Shown here: positions 8,721 through 16,129 of the stretch, piece after piece
How the letters are laid out: each line of letters opens with the position of its first letter
Numbering within the stretch: the stretch's first letter is position 1
DNA from: Nostoc paludosum FACHB-159
GTDB lineage: Bacteria; Cyanobacteriota; Cyanobacteriia; Cyanobacteriales; Nostocaceae
Assembly: GCF_014698835.1 (NCBI RefSeq)
Contig: NZ_JACJTU010000014.1
Coordinates: 1-64,000 of the forward strand
DNA: 64,000 bases
Direction: 5' to 3'
Position numbers and translations under genes: made by a program
Notes under the pieces: generated by a model
Databases searched by the model: none
Told to the model about the DNA's origin: nothing
What the model saw: only the letters and a program-made list of their open reading frames with translations

Positions 8721-10154
8721 TTAAAGGATAATGTCGCTTCCAGAATTTCCTGCCGCTACAAATAGTCCTGGCGATCCTGCAATCTGAATTTCAAATTCAG
8801 CAGCAGCATCAAAATCGGTATTAGCTCGAAGAATGCCTCCTGAATAACGAAGTTGACCGACTGTCGTGAATGCTCCAGAGCCAATGAAACTGAAGGCTTG
8901 GTTGCCTGCTAAAAATGGATTAGCGTCAATGGTAGATAAATCGATTCGATCGCCTGTTCCAGAACCGTTACCAACAAAGCCACTGATGACATCGCGCAGT
9001 ACACCAGGTTGACTGTCTGAAAGGAAGTCGAAATCGAAAACATCGTTACCCAATCCGCCGATGAGAGTGTCCCTTCCAGCACCACCTCTGATAGTATCGT
9101 TGCCGCCATTACCATCGAGAACGTTGTTGCCGGAGGAGCCAATAATCGTTTCACCACCTTGGCTACCCTCAACATTCTCGAAGTTGAGGATGGTTTCACT
9201 ATTACCACCACCAACATTAACGGTGGTCAAGCCTGTTGCTAAGTTAATGACGACTGCGGAACTGAAATCGACACCTGAATAATCGATTGTGTCAACACCA
9301 GCTCCACCATTATGGAAATCGAAGTTTACAAAGTCGCTATCAATAATGCGATCGTTGCCGTTGCCTCCATTGGTTGAGTCAGCACCACCACCACCATTAA
9401 TAGTATCGTTACCATCCAAACCAGAGAGGCTATTACCAGCACTATTACCGTTGATTACATTGCCCCGGAAGTTGCCTGTGCCGTTAATCGATCCAGACCC
9501 TGTTAAAGTTAGGTTTTCTAGGTTAGCGCTCAAGGTGTAGCTCACTGAAGCCTGCACGGTGTCTATACCGCCCAAAGCATCACCAAATACTTCTGTAGCA
9601 ATATCTCCAACATTGTCTACGATGTAGAGGTCATTGTTATCGCCACCGTCTAGTCTGTCAGCACCTGTGCCTCCATTTAGGGTGTCGTTACCATTTCCAC
9701 CAAAGATAGTATCGTTACCACCTAACCCAGAGAGGCTATTATTGCCACTGTTTCCATTGATGACGTTGCCTTTAGCATTACCTGTGCCGTTAATCGATCC
9801 AGACCCTGTTAAAGTTAGGTTTTCCAGGTTAGCGCTCAAGGTGTAGCTGACTGAAGCCTGTACGGTGTCTATACCACCCAAAGCATCACCAAATACTTCG
9901 GTAGCAATATCGCCAGTGTTGTTTACGATGTAAAGGTCATTATTGTCGCCACCGTCCATTCTGTCAGCGCCCCCACCCCCATCGAGGGTGTCGTTACCAT
10001 TGCCTCCATTGAGGGTATCGTTGGTACCAAGACCTGTGAGACGGTCGTTACCATTAAATCCGTTGATGACATCACCAAAATCAAGGAACAAAAAAGGAAA
10101 ATCAAATACACCAACGAGATTGTCATTGAAATTAGTACCGTTAACAGTTGCCAT
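8721..10154 (-). CDS. RTX-type calcium-binding repeat protein (477 aa)
   Basis: A tandem paralogue of the 768-residue RTX protein. The N-terminus is nearly the same ([15 protein letters not shown]) and so is the C-terminus (SPGLFVAAGNSGSDIIL). It has two instead of four copies of the 102-residue unit, then nonapeptides and a different middle block (AVVINLATGLTTVNVGGGN, SETILNFENVEGSQGGETI) typical of other RTX proteins. No signal peptide is present; type I secretion is inferred from the family. The intergenic terminator and hairpin suggest it is transcribed separately from its neighbour. Its molecular function beyond calcium binding is unknown. Confidence 0.85.
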   Translation of the reverse strand: MATVNGTNFNDNLVGVFDFPFLFLDFGDVINGFNGNDRLTGLGTNDTLNGGNGNDTLDGGGGADRMDGGDNNDLYIVNNTGDIATEVFGDALGGIDTVQASVSYTLSANLENLTLTGSGSINGTGNAKGNVINGNSGNNSLSGLGGNDTIFGGNGNDTLNGGTGADRLDGGDNNDLYIVDNVGDIATEVFGDALGGIDTVQASVSYTLSANLENLTLTGSGSINGTGNFRGNVINGNSAGNSLSGLDGNDTINGGGGADSTNGGNGNDRIIDSDFVNFDFHNGGAGVDTIDYSGVDFSSAVVINLATGLTTVNVGGGNSETILNFENVEGSQGGETIIGSSGNNVLDGNGGNDTIRGGAGRDTLIGGLGNDVFDFDFLSDSQPGVLRDVISGFVGNGSGTGDRIDLSTIDANPFLAGNQAFSFIGSGAFTTVGQLRYSGGILRANTDFDAAAEFEIQIAGSPGLFVAAGNSGSDIIL

Positions 10155-11052
10155 AATTAGGTTTATCCTTAATTTAATTTGTCAGGTTAAGATACTACCT
10201 CACTACTTCCTGATGGGGAAATGAGGTAGAGAAATGAAAAAACAGTTGCATCAAGCATGATTGGAATATGCGATCGCAATCATGTCTGAAGATTTGGGAA
10301 GCACTGCAAATATCAATAATGTTGGCATCAAAAGCTGTGCCAGCATTTCGTGTTATTTTTCTATTTCCTCACTGGTTATACGACCAGGCTACAAAGGAAA
10401 AAGCAGCTTTTTTTGTGCCCAACTGTATACGCTTTTGAGATGGTTTTACTTTATGTCAGAGCAACAAATAATGAAAGTACCCCTGAGGGTACTATTTCTA
10501 ATGATGGGAGAAAAAGCCAGTATTAGAAAAGTTTTTCGGTTTATTGGTGTATGGGCAATCCACCAAATAAACCTTGAATCTGCTTTTGACTCAATTCTAG
10601 TGTGTTAGGCGATCGCCAGCTAAACAACGATCGCTGTTACCTTGAAACCACAATTATTGTTCTTGTTCAATTACTAACGTTCATTAGATTACCAACCTAA
10701 ACATTAAAGTAAAGTAGTTGGTATTGAATTTGCTACCGGTCTATGCCTAGATAAAATAGGCTATAAAGCTTGCAAATCAATATAAATCACTTGTTTATCT
10801 TGGTGCGAATGACCTGAGATAACTACGAAATCATAGTTCAATGTCATGGAATATCTACCAAATATTTTGGTATATACCTACTTTACTGGTACAATTTCAT
10901 CATTCTATCCCTTTTACTCTCTGTTTACGTAAACCTACTGGAAAGTCATTAATTTCCATCGTCAGAAACGCTTGAGGCGATTCTGAATGGTTATTTGTTT
11001 CCGGGTATCGCTGTATCCGAGTGATGGGATTTCATCTCAAACTATAACTTTC
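10155..11052. other. Upstream region of RTX paralogue 2 and of modA
   Basis: The first 340 bases match the upstream region of the other RTX gene. A 115-codon frame at 10261-10608 overlaps this duplicated control region, is not kept in the other copy and is not accepted as a gene. Bases 10610-11052 precede modA and show no recognised element. Confidence 0.6.
10476..10493. promoter_or_regulatory. Conserved inverted repeat upstream of RTX paralogue 2
   Basis: AGTACCC-CTGA-GGGTACT, 322 bases upstream of the 8721-10154 start, has the same arms as the hairpin at 8505-8522 and is preceded by a similar TTTTACTTTAT block. Here no T-run follows, which favours a binding site or leader structure over a terminator. 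Confidence 0.45.
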
Positions 11053-11904
11053 ATGAACAGAAGAAGACTTATCTCTTGGATTGCTATGGCATTTACCAGC
11101 ATGATGCTGGTAATAGGCTGGCAGTTTGTTAATTTATCGCCAGCAAAATCTGTAACCACACTTAATGTGTATGCGGCTGTCAGCTTAACGAACGCGCTGA
11201 ATGCTATTAAGACTCAGTACCAAAATGCTAACCCAGGTGTAACCATTAATTATACATTCGGTGCTTCTGGTACCTTGCTCAGCCAAATACAAGGAGGAGC
11301 ACCAGCAGATATTTTTATTTCAGCCGCCACCGAACAACTGGATGTCTTGCAGAATTCAAGCCCAAGCAAAATAGTGGCAGGTAGCCGTAAAAACGTTGTC
11401 AAAAATAGCCTAGTTTTGATTACTCCTACGACACCTCCGATTAGTGTTGGTAGTGCTGGTCTGACTAGCATCAATGGTTTGACCAACGCCAACGTTACTG
11501 GCATTGCTATAGGTGACTACACAGGTACTCCTCCAGTTGTGCCAGCGGGAGAATACGCCAGACAAGTTCTTGTTAGCCGAGGTATTTTTAATACTGTTAG
11601 TCCTAAATTATACCGTGCAAGTAATGTGCGTAATGTCTTAACTGCTGTTGAAAATAAAACTCTTGCAGTTGGAGGTGTAAATAGAACTATTGACGCAGGT
11701 TTTGTTTACACAACTGATGCTTTCATTTCTAACAAAGTAAAAGTCGTACAAACTGCTGGCGCAACAGAAAGCGATGCGATTGTATATCCGCTGGGTATAC
11801 TCACCAGAACTACAGTTCTACCAACAGCACAGAGTTTTTCTGCTTACTTAAGTGGTACTAACGCCAAGAATATCTTCAAAAGTTATCAATTTAAGTTGCC
11901 TTAA
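11053..11904 (+). CDS. modA: Molybdate ABC transporter substrate-binding protein
   Basis: A periplasmic oxyanion-binding protein of the ModA family. After a basic start (MNRRRLISW) and a hydrophobic signal segment (about residues 8-28), the mature part has the ModA pattern: LNVYAAVSLTNAL, FGASGTLLSQIQGGAPADIF, an internal NVTGIAIGD stretch, AGFVYTTDA and a C-terminal YPLGILTRT. The frame opens at 10987, but the codon at 11053 gives a normal signal peptide, so it is chosen (283 aa). No clear Shine-Dalgarno is seen. No modB or modC lies beside it, so its permease must be encoded elsewhere. Tungstate or a related oxyanion is an alternative ligand. Confidence 0.85.
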   Translation: MNRRRLISWIAMAFTSMMLVIGWQFVNLSPAKSVTTLNVYAAVSLTNALNAIKTQYQNANPGVTINYTFGASGTLLSQIQGGAPADIFISAATEQLDVLQNSSPSKIVAGSRKNVVKNSLVLITPTTPPISVGSAGLTSINGLTNANVTGIAIGDYTGTPPVVPAGEYARQVLVSRGIFNTVSPKLYRASNVRNVLTAVENKTLAVGGVNRTIDAGFVYTTDAFISNKVKVVQTAGATESDAIVYPLGILTRTTVLPTAQSFSAYLSGTNAKNIFKSYQFKLP

Positions 11905-11970
11905 TTACCACAAGGTAAATCAATTAAGTACTCGTTGCCGTCAATTTTGAACTATTTGGAGTTATGTCTT

Positions 11971-12546
11971 GTGAAGTTCACTAAAAAACTCTCAATTCTT
12001 GTTTGTAGTTTTACCGCTGCCTTCCTTCATACTGCTGTGATTACCAATACTTATAAATCAACCGCACAAGCAGAAGGACAAGATCTGATTATCAACGGGG
12101 GATTTGAAAGCGATCCTCTCGTAGATCCTAATGATGCCACCACTTCAAATCCTGCTATTACAGGATGGATCAAGTCTGGCGATGTATTGGATACATCAAT
12201 TATTAAAATTAGCAACTTTCCTAAAACTGGTAACCAAGGTTTATCGCTTGGTGGGTTTCAAGACGTTAGCTACATATCACAGACTATCCCTACAGTGAAG
12301 AATCAATACTACAAGCTTACTTACTATTTAGCATCAACAGAGGAAGCACCTGACCTGAATAATAAATTTCAGGTTTTGATAGATGGAAAGAAAGTTGATG
12401 TTAAAAAGGATGTTGCTTTTCAAGACTACACGCAATACACGCTATATTTCAAAGCGAAAGGAGCATTAACAGAGATAAAGTTTGGTTCCAAAGCCCAGTT
12501 TGCATTTTTGTATTTAGATGATGTGAGTGTTCAAGCTCTACCTTAA
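11971..12546 (+). CDS. Secreted DUF642-like protein, PEP-CTERM tag lost
   Basis: First of three tandem paralogues. The GTG start at 11971 aligns with the ATG starts of the others (VKFTKKLSI, MKLTKQLSI, MKLIKKISI) and keeps the upstream TTTGGAGT Shine-Dalgarno block. A signal peptide (about residues 1-37) is followed by a lectin-like domain (IINGGFESDPLVDPND, ITGWIKSGD, GNQGLSLGGFQDVSYISQT, YYKLTYYLAS, FLYLDDVSV). The protein ends at VQALP. In the paralogues the next codon is the Glu of the PEP motif; here it is TAA, and the following bases still resemble the tag with a one-base deletion. This copy should be released rather than sorted and anchored. Expression and carbohydrate binding are unproven. 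Confidence 0.75.
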   Translation: MKFTKKLSILVCSFTAAFLHTAVITNTYKSTAQAEGQDLIINGGFESDPLVDPNDATTSNPAITGWIKSGDVLDTSIIKISNFPKTGNQGLSLGGFQDVSYISQTIPTVKNQYYKLTYYLASTEEAPDLNNKFQVLIDGKKVDVKKDVAFQDYTQYTLYFKAKGALTEIKFGSKAQFAFLYLDDVSVQALP

Positions 12547-12941
12547 CATCAACAATAAAATTCTGAAAATACAAAAATAGACGTTTGAGATGAATAAACC
12601 ACAACTGACAAGCCAATCTCGATTCTCTTTGTAGTCTAACTGATGTCTGGCTCCATAGTGTCGATAATGCCTCCATACCAATAATTAGACTGAAGTGCAA
12701 ACTCACCTATAAATTAATACAGTTCAGTTAATATTTTTGGCGATCATTCTTGTCTATCAAGACGCTTGAACGCAAGTGGTTTATAGGGTAGTTGGGCTAA
12801 TTTCAGTCAATCTTAGTGTCTCTAGTTCTTATAAAATTGGATGATTTTTTTAATTTGATCGACACTACTTAGAGCCAGCATAAATGTAACTATCAACTTG
12901 TTTTAACTGTTGTAATTTAGAATTGTTTGGAGTCAAATTTA
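12547..12941. other. Spacer between paralogues 1 and 2
   Basis: No gene seen. The first 40 bases are the decayed remains of a PEP-CTERM coding end (CATCAACAAT aligns with CCATCAACTATT of the next paralogue). The end carries the TTTGGAGT ribosome-binding block. Confidence 0.5.
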
Positions 12942-13583
12942 ATGAAGTTAACGAAACAACTCTCAATTATTGCTTTTAGTGTTACTACTACCTTAATTAG
13001 CACTGCTGCGATCGCCAATACTTATAATGCAGCACAAGCAGTAGAACTTGTTAAAAACGGAGGATTTGAACTCGACTCTCTCGTAGATCCTAACAATCCC
13101 AACACTACAAATCCTAATATTACAGACTGGGCTAAGTTTGGCGATCCGATAGATACAACATTGATTAAAATGAGTAATTTTCCTAAAACTGGTAATCAAG
13201 GTTTATCGCTTGGTGGATTTGTAGACCTCAGCTACATATCACAAACGCTTTCTACACAACCTGGTCAGCAATACGAACTTAGTTATTATTTAGCATCTAC
13301 AGCCGATCCATCTGACCTTGATAATCAATTTCAGGCATTTGTAGGTGGAAATAAGATTTTCGATCAAACAAATATTTCTTTCCAAGACTACACGTCATAT
13401 AAGTTCAATTTCACAGCAGACTCATCATCTACAGAGTTAAAGTTTGGGTCTGTCGATAGACAGGCATTTTTCTACTTAGATGATGTGAGTGTAAAATCTG
13501 TGCCTGAACCATCAACTATTGGAGGTGTAGCAGTTGCTGTGTGCATAGGAATGTGGCTGAAAAAAAAGAAGGCAATCAGCTAG
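12942..13583 (+). CDS. PEP-CTERM sorting-domain protein, DUF642-like
   Basis: Second paralogue, 213 residues from the ATG at 12942; the frame opens earlier at a TTG that is part of the GGAG Shine-Dalgarno. It has a signal peptide (about 1-33), then NGGFELDSLVDPNNPN, ITDWAKFGD, GNQGLSLGGFVDLSYISQT, YELSYYLAS and FFYLDDVSV, and ends in a complete PEP-CTERM tag: VPEPSTIGG, a hydrophobic helix and the basic tail KKKKA. Such tags are recognised by exosortase in the inner membrane and the cleaved protein goes to the cell surface or matrix. No exosortase gene is in the window. The binding partner is unknown. Confidence 0.85.
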   Translation: MKLTKQLSIIAFSVTTTLISTAAIANTYNAAQAVELVKNGGFELDSLVDPNNPNTTNPNITDWAKFGDPIDTTLIKMSNFPKTGNQGLSLGGFVDLSYISQTLSTQPGQQYELSYYLASTADPSDLDNQFQAFVGGNKIFDQTNISFQDYTSYKFNFTADSSSTELKFGSVDRQAFFYLDDVSVKSVPEPSTIGGVAVAVCIGMWLKKKKAIS

Positions 13584-13916
13584 AAAAAATAGGCTTTTTT
13601 GCCAATTTTGTCAAAAAATCAAGCGATGGCTACATAATTTAAATAAAAAATGTCCGCCACTGAACAGCCTGTTGTAGTGAAAAGTTGGAGCGCTAAGGAA
13701 TCTCAACTCCAACTTTTCAAGGCAGAAATAACCTTAATTTTTTGATAGCTAAACAAAGTTGAAATTTACAAATTTAATGTAACTAAAGTCTAGCTAACTA
13801 TTATCAGCAAGAAGAAACTGTTCCGTTTTATTGAGATTACTTCAATTCAGCAGAGATGTAATTATCAATTTGTTTGGAATATTGTCGAAATTTGGAATAA
13901 TTTGGAGTCAATTTTC
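13584..13916. other. Spacer between paralogues 2 and 3 with a 12-bp hairpin
   Basis: GAAAAGTTGGAG (13679-13690) and CTCCAACTTTTC (13707-13718) form a perfect 12-bp stem with a 16-nt loop; it may end transcription of paralogue 2. No gene is seen. The TTTGGAGTC block just before the next start is conserved. Confidence 0.55.
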
Positions 13917-14588
13917 ATGAAGCTAATTAAAAAAATCTCAATTACTATTTTTAGTTTTACCACAACCTTAGCCAGTACTGCTGTGATTACTGGTACTTAT
14001 ATTCCAATAGCGCAAGCACAATACGATCCCAACTATATTTTAGATCCTAGAAGCCTTGTTTTTAACGGAGGATTTGAACTCGACTCTCTTGTAGATCCTG
14101 ATAATCCCAACGTTACAAATCCTAATATTATAGGATGGACTAAAACTGGCGATCCGTTCGATACATCTGGAACTAGAATTAGCAATTTTCCTCACAGTGG
14201 TAATCAGGGTTTATCACTTGGTGGTTTTTTAAACCTGAGCTACATATCACAGACGCTTTCTACACAACCTGGTCAAAAATACGAACTTAGTTACTATTTA
14301 GCATCTATATCTGAAGCACCTGACCTTGATAATCAATTTCAGGCATTTGTAGGTGGAAACAAGATTTTCGATCAAAAAAATATTTCTTTCCAACCATACA
14401 CTCCATATAAGTTTAATTTCACAGCAGACTCATCATCTACAGAGTTAAAGTTTGGCAATGTGGATAGATACGCATTTCTCTACTTAGATGATATCAGTGT
14501 AATACCAGTACCTGAGTCATCAACTATTGGAGAAATAGCAGTTGCAGGATTGCTAGGAATTCGGCTGAAGAAAAAGCGATCGCTCTGA
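13917..14588 (+). CDS. PEP-CTERM-like protein, DUF642-like, variant tag
   Basis: Third paralogue, 223 residues from the ATG at 13917, preceded by TTTGGAGTC. The signal peptide covers about residues 1-36. The core closely follows paralogue 2 (NGGFELDSLVDPDNPN, IIGWTKTGD, GNQGLSLGGFLNLSYISQT, FLYLDDISV). The C-terminus has the hydrophobic helix and basic tail (RLKKKRSL), but the motif reads VPESST instead of VPEPST, so sorting by exosortase may be weakened. The family seems to be losing its tag step by step across the array. Neighbours give no hint of a ligand. Confidence 0.8.
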   Translation: MKLIKKISITIFSFTTTLASTAVITGTYIPIAQAQYDPNYILDPRSLVFNGGFELDSLVDPDNPNVTNPNIIGWTKTGDPFDTSGTRISNFPHSGNQGLSLGGFLNLSYISQTLSTQPGQKYELSYYLASISEAPDLDNQFQAFVGGNKIFDQKNISFQPYTPYKFNFTADSSSTELKFGNVDRYAFLYLDDISVIPVPESSTIGEIAVAGLLGIRLKKKRSL

Positions 14589-14949
14589 CTACCACCTGAT
14601 AAACTCTCTAACTAATTGAGGACTTACGCCTAAGTTGCAATCAAAGATAGTAATTTGGGCTGGAAAGTAAGTAGAGACGTGAGTCTGTACGGAGTGGTAA
14701 GTCAATAAAGATAACATATTAAGGTTTGGGATGTGAATGTATGAGGGGGTTGGTGCAATGCTAAACCCCTATCCCACCCCTTATTTTTGAGCTAGACGCT
14801 CATGTCATAAATCGCACAATAACCACTCGGAATATTTTCTTTCAAGTGTCCAATCCGCAGTTCGTATTTTCAAAGCAGAAAAACTAATTGCAAAAGACGC
14901 TAGGCATGAGGGAATTTGTATGTTATATTCGTAAATGACTAAAAAGTAT
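14589..14949. other. Spacer before the tRNA, no gene seen
   Basis: Contains an isolated AGGACTTACGC element end at 14619-14629 and a CCCCTATCCCACCCCTTA stretch of the kind repeated in cyanobacterial spacers. No open frame is supported. Confidence 0.5.
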
Positions 14950-15023
14950 GGCTCAGTAGCTCAGTTGGTTAGAGCACGGGACTCATAAGCCTGGGGTCGT
15001 TGGTTCAAATCCGACCTGAGCCA
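14950..15023 (+). tRNA. tRNA with CAU anticodon, probably elongator tRNA-Met
   Basis: A complete 74-nt cloverleaf: acceptor GGCTCAG (14950-14956) pairs with CTGAGCC (15016-15022), discriminator A at 15023, D arm GCTC/GAGC, T arm GTTGG/CCGAC with loop TTCAAAT. The anticodon loop CTCATAA gives CAU. The anticodon stem CGGGA/GCCTG has an A-G mismatch next to the loop. CCA is not encoded. Initiator tRNA is excluded by the paired acceptor end; a lysidine-modified tRNA-Ile (CAU) is the alternative. Confidence 0.92.
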
Positions 15024-15235
15024 TTTTAAAACAATCTAAAGAATCGTAGTACAAAGATACCAGGTTGAATGTCAGTAAGAAAAGGTGAAATTCTTACGGC
15101 GTGGGGGTTTAGGGGAAGAACGTTATCTGTTAAATATTTTGACTTAATTATTCATTATTTATCTTACACCCCTACCCCCATAAGCCTTATACCTTAAATA
15201 TTTGTGCTTATGTTATTGGCATTCACATATAGACT

Positions 15236-15994
15236 TTAGTAATGAATACAACTAGGAAGCATTCTGTCGCGTACAAGACATACTTCTCCTGTATCCAAAT
15301 CGTACCATCCCCCGCGAATTTTCAGTTTGCCTTTCTGTACGAGGTCAGCCAGAACTTTCGACTCTTTTTGTAGCTTTTCAATTTGATATCTAATATTTTC
15401 TTCAACTGCCTTATTGACTAAAGCACTTGAATTTAGATCGCTCAAATAGCTATTGTTCTTGAGCGCTGGTTCGATCGCCTTAACCAAAGTGCTAATTTGT
15501 CCAGGGAGTGGTTCCCCTGCTAACGCTGCTTTGACTGCGCCACATCTTTCATGACCAAGCACCATAATTAGAGGAACATCTAATTTTACGGCGGCATATT
15601 CAAGACTAGCGATCGCCTCAGGAGTGGCGATATTTCCAGCGATGCGAACGTCAAATATATCTCCAATTCCCTGGTCAAAGATAATCTCTGCTGGTACACG
15701 CGAATCGGCACAACTCAGCACGGCAGCAAACGGCTGTTGCTTTTCTGCAACTTCTTTCAAACGCGAAAGCGAACGATTGGGATTCTGAAACTTTTCCTCC
15801 ATAAATCGGCTATTCCCTTCCATCAGCCTTTTCAATGGAGAACCAACAGGCTTATCTGCTGATGCAACCGCAGCTTGCGCTGACTGAGCATTCCCAAATA
15901 CGCTACCTGCACAACTAGCAGCAATACCAACTCCGCCAACTCCCATTAACTTTAAAAGTTGCCGCCGACTCCTCAATCCATTTATCGCAACCAT
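15236..15994 (-). CDS. Exported beta-class carbonic anhydrase
   Basis: Interconverts CO2 and bicarbonate. The beta-class zinc site is complete: C95, D97 and R99 in CADSRVP, H148 and C151 in GHERCGAV. A twin-arginine-like leader (RSRRQLLKLMGVGG, then a hydrophobic stretch and AQSAQAA) suggests export to the periplasm or thylakoid lumen, as described for cyanobacterial EcaB-type enzymes. The frame opens at 16054, but the ATG at 15994 is preceded by AGAGGA at a good distance and places the twin arginines correctly, giving 252 residues. It stands alone, with no carboxysome or bicarbonate-transporter genes nearby. Confidence 0.9.
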   Translation of the reverse strand: MVAINGLRSRRQLLKLMGVGGVGIAASCAGSVFGNAQSAQAAVASADKPVGSPLKRLMEGNSRFMEEKFQNPNRSLSRLKEVAEKQQPFAAVLSCADSRVPAEIIFDQGIGDIFDVRIAGNIATPEAIASLEYAAVKLDVPLIMVLGHERCGAVKAALAGEPLPGQISTLVKAIEPALKNNSYLSDLNSSALVNKAVEENIRYQIEKLQKESKVLADLVQKGKLKIRGGWYDLDTGEVCLVRDRMLPSCIHY

Positions 15995-16129
15995 AAAACT
16001 TTTCCTCTCATTTTTAGAAATTATCCTTGTTTCTAGGAACAGTACGCTACCCACTTAACCCAACCTTTTCGGTAAGCAGCGGTATGGCTTAAAGTTGCCT
16101 TTTGCGCCCAATGCCAACACTACTCGGCA

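Noticed and set aside
10261..10608. 115-codon plus-strand frame upstream of modA
   Set aside because: It overlaps the duplicated RTX upstream region, is not preserved in the other copy and has no recognisable protein features.
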